Translations under genes and position numbers: made by a program | Assembly (NCBI RefSeq): GCF_026965555.1 | Contig: NZ_CP114040.1 | Location: 2,914,001-2,978,000 of the forward strand | Direction of reading: 5' to 3' | Length of the DNA: 64,000 bases | Source: Nannocystis punicea | GTDB lineage: Bacteria; Myxococcota_A; Polyangia; Nannocystales; Nannocystaceae | Part shown: positions 17,440-26,263 of the stretch, piece by piece | Numbering within the stretch: position 1 is the first letter of the stretch | Layout: every line of letters begins with the position of its first letter | The notes under the pieces: generated by a model | What the model was told of the DNA's origin: nothing | The model's database searches: none | The model's input: only the letters and a program-made list of their open reading frames with translations

Positions 17440-18190
17440 GTCGGCCAAGGCCGGCGGCCCGCTTCGTCCTGAATATGCCCTGAGGCTCGAGGATGCCGGG
17501 CGGCGGCGGTGCGATTCGCGGCTGCTCGCCAGCGGCTTCGTCCTGGAGATGCGCGAGGGTTGGTCGATGCCGGGCGGGGCAGGTGCGACTGGCGGCTGCT
17601 GGCCCGGGGCTGCGTGCCAGGCCGGTGCGATTGGCGGCTGCTAGCGAGCGGCTTCGTCCTGGAGATGCGCGAGGGTCGGAAATGGCAGGCGGGGCGGGTG
17701 CGATTCGCGGCTGCTCGCCCGGGGCTTCGTTGTGGAGATGCGCGAGGGCCGGAGATGGCGGGCGGGGCGGGTGCGATTCGCGGCTGCTCGCCAGCGGCTT
17801 CGTCCTGGAGATGCGCGAGGGTCGGAAATGGCGGGCGGGGCGGGTGCGATTCGCGGCTGCTCGCCCGGGCTTCGTCCTGGAGATGCGCGAGGGCCGGAGA
17901 TGGCGGGCGGTGCCGGTGATTCGCGGCTGCTCGCCAGCGGCTTCGCCCTGAAGATGCGCGGGGATCGGACGATGCCGGGCGGGCAGGTGCGATTCGCGGC
18001 TGCTCAAGGCGCTTCGTCCTGGATATGCCCTGAGGGTCGGACGATACCAGGCGGCGGCGGTGCGATTCGCGGCTGCTCGCCAGGGGTTCGTCGTGAAGAT
18101 GCGCGAGGGTCGGAGGATGCTGGACGGAGGCCGGTGCGATTCGCTGCTGGCCGCGACCGTGCGCGGCGGCGGTGCGATTCGCAGAGCCCC
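17440..18190. repeat. tandem array of about eleven units, period near 73 bp
   Basis: The word GTGCGATT(C/G) followed by GCGGCTGCT recurs at 17509, 17583, 17625, 17698, 17771, 17844, 17916, 17987, 18060, 18134 and 18172. Eight successive starts are 71-74 bases apart. Units share GCTTCGTCCTGGAGATGCGC and GAGGGTCGGA. It has no spacer/repeat alternation, so it is not a CRISPR array. Confidence 0.85.
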
Positions 18191-18245
18191 GCCCGCGCGA
18201 GCGGTGTCCCGGCGCCGAGGCGCTCTCCGCCGCTGTCTGAATGGA

Positions 18246-18263
18246 CATGTCGATATGAACATG
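18246..18263. repeat. hairpin element (CATGTC-GATATG-AACATG)
   Basis: The left arm is perfect and the right arm has one change. A further overlapping CATGTCCCAAAGG follows directly. Confidence 0.6.
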
Positions 18264-18315
18264 TCCCAAAGGTTCAGCCGAGATCCGCGGCTGTCGGACA
18301 TCTCGTCGCCTGGGA

Positions 18316-18333
18316 CATGTCCCTGAAGACATG
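18316..18333. repeat. CATGTC-N6-GACATG hairpin element
   Basis: Both arms are perfect and the palindrome extends to ACATGT on both sides, with centre CCTGAA. Confidence 0.8.
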
Positions 18334-18588
18334 TGCATCGGGCCACCTGCGCGCGGGCCGTGGGAGCCGTGGCGGGCGCGTCGCGCGTCGCGCGCGATGT
18401 CGCGTCGCCCGCGCGGGAGCGCGACCTTCGTGCGCTACGGCATGGCGTGCGGGCGAGCGGGCCGAATCGGCGCCGGAAAGCCGGCTGGCGGGGCGGCGGG
18501 GGCACCGGCCTCTGCATATGTGAGCGCCGGCAAACATCGTCACGCTTCCGTCACGCCGCGACGTCGGGCACAATGCGGCGCTGCCGCG

Positions 18589-20718
18589 ATGTCCGTCGAA
18601 GATCCGTCCAGAACGGCGTTCCTGGCCCACATTCCGTTTGCCGCCGGGGTCGCCGGCCTGGCTGCCCTGATCGACTTCGTCAGCGGGGGGCAGGGTGTGG
18701 GTGTGTCCGCGGCGCTGGCCGCCCTCGGGGTCGGTGTCGGCGCCGGCGCGGTGCTCGGCGGAGTGTTCGCCGGGGTGCTGCGGGGGCTTCGGCGGCTGCC
18801 CGTGTGGGGGCGGGCGCTCGCGTGGCTGGCGGTCGGCGCCGGCCTGACCGCCTGGCTCATGGACCAGCTCGGGGTGGTCGCCCGCTTCGGCGGCAAGGAC
18901 CACGCCGACGCAGTCGCCGCGGCGCTCGCCGGGGTGGGCGCCGGCCTGGGGCTGGCGGTCCTCGGCTTCGTCGCCCAGCCGTCGGCCGACAAGCCGGCCT
19001 GGCTGTCGCGCACCTGGAAGCGCCCGCTGTGGACCGGCCCCCTGCTCACCGTGGCGGCGATCGGCTTCATCGTCGCCGACCGCCAGGTGGGCGTCGACAA
19101 CTACCCCGCCGCGCACACCGCCCTGCGCGTCATGGCGGTGCTGATGTTCACCATCACCGGCGTCGCCTGCATGCGCTACTGGCCCCGCCGCCTGCGCCTG
19201 CCCGCGTGGGGGCGTCGCGTCGGCGCCGGCCTGCTCGCGCTGCCGTTCGTGTGGGCGCTCGTGGTCGTCGACGGCGATCGCGACCTGCTCGCGGGCCTGC
19301 TCGCGCGGCCCTTCTCGAGCCTGTCGCTGCGGACGCTGCGGACCCTCGGCGACGTCGACCGCGACGGCTACTCGCCGATCCTCGGCGGTGGCGACTGCGC
19401 CCCGTTCAACGCCGCGGTCCACCCGTTCGCGCGCGAGCTGCCCGGCAACGGCGTCGACGACAATTGCGTCCTCGGCGACGCGCCGGTCGAGACGACGCCG
19501 GTCGACCCGCCGGTGCCGGACAAGCCGCCGCCGACCAGCGTCATTCTCATCACCATCGACACCCTGCGCGCCGACCACGTCAGCTGGGGCGGCAAGCGCA
19601 ACACCACCCCCGAGATGAAGAAGTGGTCCGAGAGCGGGACCCGCTTCCTCCGCGCCTACACCGGCGGCTCGTGGACCAGCCTCGCGCTGTCGTCGATGTT
19701 CCGCGGCGTGTACCCGCGGCGGCTGGTGTGGAACCCGTTCTTCGAGACCAACAAGTTCCGCCTGCTGCGCAGCAGCGAGATGGACCAGCTCGACGACGGC
19801 GAGCTGCTCAAGCTCAAGTTCGGCCTGCCGTCCGCGGACAAGTACGTGCCGCTGCAGACCTACTTGAAGCGGCGCGGCATGTACACCGCGGCGGTCATCG
19901 ACGACGGCTCGACCGGCTTCCTCGACGCCTCGACCGGGGCGTACCCCGACTTCGACGAGTACCAGGAGGTCTCGGGCAAGGCGCTCGACGTCGCGGTCAC
20001 CGACGCGGCGATCAAGATCCTCGACGCCCAGCCGAAGGACCGCCCGTTCTTCCTGTGGGCCCATTACTTCGGCCCGCACGGCGGCCATTCGTGGCACCGC
20101 GGCGTGCCGCGCTGGGGCAACAGCGTCGCCGGCAAGTACGACCACGAGGTCGCCTGGACCGACAAGCACGTCGGCCGCCTGCTCGCGCGCATCGACGAGC
20201 TCGCCAAGGAGCGCGAGATCGCCGTCATCATCACCGCCGACCACGGCGAGAGCCTCGGCGCCAAGCGGCGCACCCACGGCGTCGGCGTCGGCGAGGACGA
20301 CATCCGCGTGCCGCTGGTCGTCCGCGGCCCCGGCTTCGCGCCCGGCACGACGTCCAAGCAGCTCGTCGGCACCGTCGACGTGATGCCGACGATCCTCAAG
20401 TGGACCGAGACCCCGGCGCCCGAGGGCCTCGACGGCCGCGACCTCGCCGGCATCCTGTCGAACCCGGCCTCCAACAAGAACCGGACCCTGGTCGCCGAGA
20501 CCTGGCGCTTCACCGCCAACGGCGACGCCACGCACAACATGGTCACGGTGTTCGACGGCACCTACAAGCTGGTGTGCAACCTGCTCGACGAGGCGCTGTC
20601 GGCCCGCAAGCAGCAGGGCGACAAGCCGCTGCCCTACGGCGACCCGAAGGTCGAGCGGCTGCAGGGCGCGCTCGACGAGTACCTCGAGCGCACCGGCCCG
20701 CCGAACTTCATCGATTGA
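18589..20718 (+). CDS. membrane sulfatase-like hydrolase with Thr nucleophile position
   Basis: 709 residues from the ATG at 18589. The N-terminal 230 residues hold about six or seven hydrophobic segments. Residues about 254-293 form a calcium-type loop (DVDRDGYSP, then GGGDCAPFNAAVHPF and ELPGNGVDDNC) like those in MopE/thrombospondin-3 regions. The alkaline phosphatase/sulfatase domain starts at about 318 with ILITIDTLRADH (metal-site Asp 324). The nucleophile region is GGSWTSLALSSMFRGVYP: Thr 363 sits where sulfatases carry the Cys or Ser converted to formylglycine. Later metal ligands are visible in ITADHGESLG and RTHG. A phosphoglycerol-transferase or phosphodiesterase role is therefore as likely as sulfate-ester cleavage. 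Its last codons form the first copy of the array that follows. Confidence 0.85.
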   Translation: MSVEDPSRTAFLAHIPFAAGVAGLAALIDFVSGGQGVGVSAALAALGVGVGAGAVLGGVFAGVLRGLRRLPVWGRALAWLAVGAGLTAWLMDQLGVVARFGGKDHADAVAAALAGVGAGLGLAVLGFVAQPSADKPAWLSRTWKRPLWTGPLLTVAAIGFIVADRQVGVDNYPAAHTALRVMAVLMFTITGVACMRYWPRRLRLPAWGRRVGAGLLALPFVWALVVVDGDRDLLAGLLARPFSSLSLRTLRTLGDVDRDGYSPILGGGDCAPFNAAVHPFARELPGNGVDDNCVLGDAPVETTPVDPPVPDKPPPTSVILITIDTLRADHVSWGGKRNTTPEMKKWSESGTRFLRAYTGGSWTSLALSSMFRGVYPRRLVWNPFFETNKFRLLRSSEMDQLDDGELLKLKFGLPSADKYVPLQTYLKRRGMYTAAVIDDGSTGFLDASTGAYPDFDEYQEVSGKALDVAVTDAAIKILDAQPKDRPFFLWAHYFGPHGGHSWHRGVPRWGNSVAGKYDHEVAWTDKHVGRLLARIDELAKEREIAVIITADHGESLGAKRRTHGVGVGEDDIRVPLVVRGPGFAPGTTSKQLVGTVDVMPTILKWTETPAPEGLDGRDLAGILSNPASNKNRTLVAETWRFTANGDATHNMVTVFDGTYKLVCNLLDEALSARKQQGDKPLPYGDPKVERLQGALDEYLERTGPPNFID

Positions 20719-21200
20719 TGCGGGTAGCGACTCGAGCCTTCGAGGATCTCGAAGGCTCGCCCTCGCGGTTCGCACCCGCTCCGCGAGCGCGCAAGCCCGA
20801 CGAACTCGTCGATGGGGGTCGCGCAGGACTCGAAGCGCCGAGAATGACTGCACTCGCGGTTCGCGGCGGCACACGCTCCGCGGGCGCACGGGGCCGCTGA
20901 GCTTCATCGATGGGCGCGGGGGCGCGGCGCGACTCGGGCCTTCGAGGTCCTCGAAGGACCGCACTCGCGGTTCGCCCTCGCTCCCCGAGCGCGCAAGCCC
21001 GACGAACTCATCGATGAGGTCGCGGGCCGGCGGGCAGGACTCGAGCCGCCGAGAATGACAGTACTCGCAGTCGCGGCAGCACGCGCTCCGCGGGCGCACC
21101 GGCCCGCCGAACTTCTTCGATGGACGCGGGTCGCTGCGCGGGGCTCGAGCCACCAAGAATTTCGGAAGACTGCACTCGCGGTTCGTGGCTGCACGCGCTT
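20688..21200. repeat. five tandem copies, period 96-106 bp, starting in a gene's 3' end
   Basis: Copies begin near 20688, 20788, 20884, 20990 and 21094, each with a GCGCA..CCGCCGAACTTCATCGAT-like start and an ACTCGCGGTTCG core. The first copy includes the last ten or so codons of the sulfatase-like gene, so the array probably arose by repeated duplication of that 3' end and downstream flank. Confidence 0.75.
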
Positions 21201-21275
21201 GACGAGGGCCTTGTCTCGAGGCCCTCGTTCGCGACAGGGTCGCTGCAAAGCTCGGCGGCGACCTGGCGATAAATT
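21201..21275. other. 9-bp stem-loop and spacer before the 21324 gene
   Basis: ACGAGGGCC (21202-21210) pairs with GGCCCTCGT (21220-21228) around a 9-base loop. No T-run follows, so termination is uncertain. It lies between the repeat array and the promoter region of the next gene. Confidence 0.45.
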
Positions 21276-21303
21276 GCGCGAAAACGCTTGGCGCGAAAAC
21301 GCT
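21276..21303. promoter_or_regulatory. two GCGCGAAAACGCT direct repeats, 15-base period
   Basis: Exact copies lie at 21276-21288 and 21291-21303, ending 20 bases before the start at 21324. A third exact copy is at 15919-15931, upstream of the reverse-strand lipoprotein gene. The AT-rich core in GC-rich DNA and the position before starts suggest a regulator site. Confidence 0.45.
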
Positions 21304-21323
21304 CATGGGCTATCGTCGCGCCC

Positions 21324-22501
<1,178 letters not shown>

Positions 22502-22514
<13 letters not shown>

Positions 22515-23308
22515 CGGTACATCGGATTGAATTCTCGCATCGGCCGGATCGCCGCGCCGAGGCGGTACAGCAGGCGGTGGAACCGAGCGGGGACCCGCCG
22601 GTACTGCTGGATGCCCGACGTCGCGGCCAGGAAGCGGAGGCGAGGGTTCCAGCGCTCGATCAGGTGTGGGTCGGCGAGGCCCCAGACGAACAGTTTGACC
22701 ACGCGGGCGACCCATGGCGCGACGCCGTCGAACATCACCTCGCCGGCGGGGAAGCGGTCGGTCACCCGCCGCAGCAGGGTGCGGGCCTCGGCCTCGCTGA
22801 GGTACGGCAACAAGCCCTCGGCGATCACCAGAGTGGGGCGGTCGTTCGGCAGCTGTTCGAGCCAGCCCGGCGCGGTCACCGAGGTGCCGAGCATGCGATA
22901 GCCGTCGCGCTCCTCGTAGAGCTGCCGGCGCAGCGCGATGACCTCGGGCACGTCGACGTCGAACCACTGGACCGTCGCCGGCGGCGCCAGGCGCAGCGCG
23001 CGGCTGTCGAGGCCGCAGGCGAGGTGAAGCACCGTCGCGTCGGGGTGGCGAGCGAGGAAGTCGGCGGCCCACTCGTCGAACTGGCGGGCGCGCAGGGCCA
23101 CCGTGAACTGGTTCGAGCGCGGATTGGTCGCCTTGTGAATCTTCGCGAAGTCGTAGTCGATGCGCTCGACCGCCGCGGCGGCGAACCGGTCGCCGAGGAT
23201 CGGCCGCGGCGACCGGCTCTCGTAGGCACGCAGGTAGAGCGTGCAGAGCATCGTCCATTGCACCGAGCCCCACGCGATGTGCGTGAAGTCGACCTTGTCG
23301 CCCGTCAT
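22502..23308 (-). CDS. LCM/PPM-type SAM-dependent methyltransferase
   Basis: 268 residues from the ATG at 23308, overlapping the regulator's stop (ATGA). Landmarks of the leucine carboxyl methyltransferase/TcmP-like family are visible: NPRSNQFTVALRARQFDEW (N-terminal substrate region), VLHLACGLDSRALRL (SAM motif I), VQWFDVDVPEVIALRR (acidic motif II) and LVIAEGLLPYLSEAEA. These enzymes O-methylate carboxyl or hydroxyl groups of small molecules or proteins. The substrate is unknown. Co-transcription with a GbsR/MarR regulator suggests that its expression is controlled by a ligand-sensing repressor. Confidence 0.8.
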
Positions 23309-23787
23309 CGCTTCCTCCGTTTCTTCGCCCGGTACTGCTCCCAGCGGGTCAGCAGCTCCTGGCCGACCTCGTCGGCGGTGAACTCGCAGAAGTCGCGGAA
23401 CTCGGCCAGGCGCTCGCGCTGGGCGGCGCGGTCCTTGCCGAGCACCGACAGGCCGAACTCGGCCACCTCGGCGCCCAGGCGCATGCGCGCGAACTGGACC
23501 TGCAGCATGCGCGTGACCCCGCCGGGCGCGACCCGGTAGCTGTGCTGCCGCCCCGGCGCCGGCAGCCGGAGGGCCAGGCCGGCCTCCTCCATCGGCCGGA
23601 TGACCGTGCTGATCGACGCCTTGCTGACCCCCAGCGCCGCCGCCAGCTCGGTCAGCGACTGCTGCTGCGCCCCGCAGATCATCAGCCAGGCGTAGATGCG
23701 CCCCATCGTCCGCGTGCCGCCGAGCTTCTCGAAGCACAGACCGAAGCGGTCGATGAACTCCAGCTCCTTCGCGGTGGGCCCCGGCAT
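23305..23787 (-). CDS. GbsR/MarR family transcriptional regulator
   Basis: 160 residues from the ATG at 23787. The winged helix is clear: GGTRTMGRIYAWLMIC (first helix), SLTELAAALGVSKASISTVI (recognition helix), then PMEEAGLALRLPAPGRQHSY (wing). A helical dimerisation tail follows (FARMRLGAEVAEFGLSVLGK). GbsR-type proteins repress nearby genes and often themselves. Here the coding sequence overlaps the methyltransferase start, and an 18-bp palindrome lies 20 bases upstream of the start (23807-23824), suggesting autoregulation of the pair. Confidence 0.85.
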   Translation of the reverse strand: MPGPTAKELEFIDRFGLCFEKLGGTRTMGRIYAWLMICGAQQQSLTELAAALGVSKASISTVIRPMEEAGLALRLPAPGRQHSYRVAPGGVTRMLQVQFARMRLGAEVAEFGLSVLGKDRAAQRERLAEFRDFCEFTADEVGQELLTRWEQYRAKKRRKR

Positions 23788-23806
23788 GCTGCGTCCTGGT
23801 CTGATC

Positions 23807-23824
23807 GTTCAGAACTTTCTAAAC
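23807..23824. promoter_or_regulatory. 18-bp palindrome, candidate operator of the GbsR/MarR gene
   Basis: Read on the reverse strand it is GTTTAGAAAGTTCTGAAC: half sites GTTYAGAA and TTCTRAAC are separated by two bases. It is AT-rich in GC-rich surroundings and sits 20 bases before the start at 23787, where a repressor site would overlap the promoter. Confidence 0.6.
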
Positions 23825-24100
23825 GTACGCTACGATCGCCGCGAACCACAGTCAAGCGCGGCGCGCTCCGATGAGCGTCGCTTCATCGAGCCCCTCCGTG
23901 ATCGCCCGAGGCGCTCCGAGATCTCCGCTGCCGAGCCCGACGATGGGCCGCGATGATTCGCGACGATCGGGTGCCGGCGCAGCGGGAGCGCCCTGCGAAT
24001 CGCCGGAGCGGCCAGTCCGCGAGCGCCGGACGCCCGAACGGAGCGGTTCGCGTGACGAGCCCGCTCCCCGGCGCCGCGGAGTCCGGTACCATCGCGCGCC
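23825..24100. other. spacer between divergent genes
   Basis: About 275 bases with no supported gene, repeat or terminator. Frames are Arg/Ser/Pro-rich. Confidence 0.4.
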
Positions 24101-24574
24101 ATGGAGCTGGCCCCCGCGTTCTCCGAGCAATTCCCGATCTCCTCCGACCGCTTCGCGCTCGAGTTCAGCGAGGAGAAAGTCGGCGACGGCGAGGCCTGCG
24201 CCGCGTGCGTCCTGAACGAGCGGGGCGACCTGGTGGCGACGATTCGTGTGCTCGTCTGGGACGTGAGCGGCGACGAGCGATTGATCCGCGACATCAAGGA
24301 GCAGCAGGTCACCATCGTCCCCGCCGCGCACCTCGACGATCCGCGGGTCCCCGCCTACTTCGCCGGCTGGGCCGCCGCGCTCCGCTTCGCCTTCGAGCGC
24401 CTCAGCGACGCGATCGCCCAGGGCAGCGCGGCGCTGAGCGACAGGATCGAGAGCGCCTACCCGTACAAGATGTTCTGCCCGGAGGTCCTCGGGCTGAGCC
24501 GCCCGCAGACCGCCGACGACTTCACCGAGGTGCTGCTGTCGAACCGCAAGCGGCTCGGCTGGCTGCTGCCGTAG
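24101..24574 (+). CDS. hypothetical protein
   Basis: 157 residues from the ATG at 24101. It is a mixed alpha/beta soluble protein (FALEFSEEKVGDGEACAACV; then ERGDLVATIRVLVWDVSGDE; then YFAGWAAALRFAFERLSDAI) with no signal peptide or known motif. Codon use is typical of the host. It converges with the GST gene. Family not recognised. Confidence 0.65.
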   Translation: MELAPAFSEQFPISSDRFALEFSEEKVGDGEACAACVLNERGDLVATIRVLVWDVSGDERLIRDIKEQQVTIVPAAHLDDPRVPAYFAGWAAALRFAFERLSDAIAQGSAALSDRIESAYPYKMFCPEVLGLSRPQTADDFTEVLLSNRKRLGWLLP

Positions 24575-24602
24575 GCGCCGGCGGCGCGGGCCGCCGCCTC
24601 GC

Positions 24603-25220
24603 TCACGCCTTCAGGCCCTCGGCGGCGAACGCCGCGACCACGCTGGGCCGCTCGGCGACGCGGGCGAGGAACGCCGCGAGGTTCGGCGGCGGGGGGGCGA
24701 GCAGCTTCTGGTAGGTGCGCAGGGCGAAGAAGGCGTAGGCGTCGGCCACGGTGAACGACTCGCCGTGGAAGAACGCGCGCTCGCCGAGGTCGCGCGCCAG
24801 CACCTCGACGCGCGCGGCCAGGCGCTGGGCCGCCCAGCGCTTGGTCTCCTCGCCCGGGTTCGGCATCAGGGTGAACGGCGCGAAGCCCTTGTGCAGCTCG
24901 GTGGCGATGAAGAGCAGGCGCTCGTCGAAGCGGACCCGCTCGCGGCCGCCGTGGCGCGGCGCGAGCCCGGCCTCGGGCCAGGTGTCGGCGATGTACTGCA
25001 GCAGGAGCGCGGTCTCCGTCAGCACGCCGCCGTCGGCCAGGCGCAGCGCCGGCACGTAGCCCTTGGGGTTGATGTCCGCGAAGTCGTCGCCGGCCTCGGT
25101 CTTGCGGGTGCGCAGGTCGACGCGCACCAGCTCGAACGCCGCGCCCGCCTCGCGCAGGGCGATGTGCGGGGCGAGCGAGCAGACGCCGGGGGTGTAGTAG
25201 AGTCGCAGCGGTTCGGTCAT
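24603..25220 (-). CDS. glutathione S-transferase, beta-class-like
   Basis: 205 residues from the ATG at 25220. The thioredoxin-fold N-domain shows the beta-class signature YYTPGVCSLAPHIALRE with Cys 14 at the glutathione site, then INPKGYVPALRLADGGVLTE (cis-Pro and the Glu that binds glutathione). The helical C-domain includes FTVADAYAFFALRTY. The family conjugates or reduces electrophiles with glutathione in the cytoplasm. It is divergent from a LysR regulator across 66 bases that hold a strong palindrome, so it is probably the regulator's target and an inducible detoxification gene. Confidence 0.9.
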   Translation of the reverse strand: MTEPLRLYYTPGVCSLAPHIALREAGAAFELVRVDLRTRKTEAGDDFADINPKGYVPALRLADGGVLTETALLLQYIADTWPEAGLAPRHGGRERVRFDERLLFIATELHKGFAPFTLMPNPGEETKRWAAQRLAARVEVLARDLGERAFFHGESFTVADAYAFFALRTYQKLLAPPPPNLAAFLARVAERPSVVAAFAAEGLKA

Positions 25221-25248
25221 GGGCCCGGTCTACGCCACCGGCCCCGCT

Positions 25249-25281
25249 TGAACAATCCTCGCGGATTGATCACATTGTTCA
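25249..25281. promoter_or_regulatory. LysR-type palindrome between divergent GST and LysR genes
   Basis: TGAACAAT (25249-25256) is repeated inverted as ATTGTTCA (25274-25281), and a second nested palindrome AATCC-TCGC-GGATT lies at 25254-25267. The T-N11-A spacing expected of LysR boxes can be found within it. It sits 5 bases before the LysR start and 28 bases from the GST start. Confidence 0.65.
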
Positions 25282-25286
25282 GCGCC

Positions 25287-26219
25287 ATGAACAGCCGCCC
25301 CGACTTCGCCGCGATCGAGGCGTTCGTCCGCGTCGCCGAGGCCGGCAGCTTCCGCGCCGCCGCCCTCGCCCTGGGCGCGCCGGTGTCGACCGTCAGCGTC
25401 CAGGTCAGCCGCCTCGAGGAGCGCCTCGGGACGCGCCTGTTCGAGCGCACGACCCGGCGCGTGCGCCTCACCGACGAGGGCGAGCGTTACTTCGAGCAGG
25501 TCCGCGCCGGCCTCGACGTCGTCACCGAGGCGGGGCGCGCGATCGCGGAGCGCCGCGGCGAGGCGCACGGTCGCCTGCGGATCGCCGCGACCAGCGGCTT
25601 CGGCGAGGTGCTCGGGCGCGTGCTCGGGCCGTTCACGCGCGAGCACCCGCACGTCGACGTCGAGATCGAGCTCGCCGCCGGTCAGCTCGATCCGCTGCGC
25701 GACGGCTTCGACGTCGTGATCCAGGCCGAGCCGGCCGCGAGCGCGTCGCTGGTGGCGCGCAAGCTCGGCGCGCCGACCAAGTACCGCCTGGTGGCCAGCC
25801 GCGAGTACCTGGCGCGCCGCGGCACGCCGGCTCACCCGCGCGAGCTGGCGAAGCACGTGTGCCTGGTGATGGGCACCCGCCGCGAGGCGACGACCTGGCG
25901 CTTCGTGCGAGGCTCGGCCCGTCCTGCGGTGGTGCACCGCCACGCGACCGCCAACAGCTGGCCGCTGATCCGCGACCTCGCGGTCGCCGGCTGCGGGATC
26001 GCCAGGTTGCCCGACTACCTCGCCGCGCCCGCGGTCTCGGAGGGCCGACTCGTGTCGGTGCTCGACGACTACTGCCCCGCGGTCGAGCAGATGTACGCGG
26101 TCTACGCCCGCAGCCGCCACGTGCCGGCCCGACTCAGCAGCTTCGTCGCGGCGCTGCAGCGCTTCCTCGCGGTGTGGCCCGGGTGCCTGCCGCCCCCGCC
26201 GGGGCGCGCGAAGGCGTGA
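25287..26219 (+). CDS. LysR family transcriptional regulator
   Basis: 310 residues from the ATG at 25287. The N-terminal winged helix is typical (DFAAIEAFVRVAEAGSFRAA, then LGAPVSTVSVQVSRLEERLG, then LFERTTRRVRLTDEGERYF). Residues 90-300 form the periplasmic-binding-like effector domain (GRLRIAATSGFGEVLGRVL, then DGFDVVIQAEPA). LysR proteins bind as tetramers and respond to a small coinducer, often regulating the divergent gene; here that is the GST. The sequence resembles the branch that controls detoxification or quinone-response genes. Confidence 0.9.
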   Translation: MNSRPDFAAIEAFVRVAEAGSFRAAALALGAPVSTVSVQVSRLEERLGTRLFERTTRRVRLTDEGERYFEQVRAGLDVVTEAGRAIAERRGEAHGRLRIAATSGFGEVLGRVLGPFTREHPHVDVEIELAAGQLDPLRDGFDVVIQAEPAASASLVARKLGAPTKYRLVASREYLARRGTPAHPRELAKHVCLVMGTRREATTWRFVRGSARPAVVHRHATANSWPLIRDLAVAGCGIARLPDYLAAPAVSEGRLVSVLDDYCPAVEQMYAVYARSRHVPARLSSFVAALQRFLAVWPGCLPPPPGRAKA

Positions 26220-26263
26220 GGCGCGGCGGAATATCGCCGCGCGTGGCCGCGTTCGGGGCGACG

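Larger units (their letters stand above)
17374..18588. other. 1.2-kb intergenic region filled by a 73-bp tandem array
   Basis: It holds one hairpin element at the left (17393), the 73-bp array (17440-18190) and two more elements at the right (18246 and 18316). Reverse-strand open frames through the array (with words such as LAHLQDEA and GEQPRIAP) are best read as repeat translations. Confidence 0.6.

Noticed and set aside
17440..18190. CRISPR array.
   Set aside because: The units are contiguous with no unique spacers and no cas genes are nearby.
17268..18338. Reverse-strand open frame of about 350 codons with recurring LAHLQDEA and GEQPRIAP words.
   Set aside because: It is a translation of the 73-bp tandem array; it has no start signal and begins and ends in unrelated sequence.
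18274..21306. A 1010-codon reverse-strand frame across the sulfatase gene.
   Set aside because: The codon pattern is the mirror of the sulfatase-like gene and the downstream repeats; the forward frame carries the catalytic motifs.
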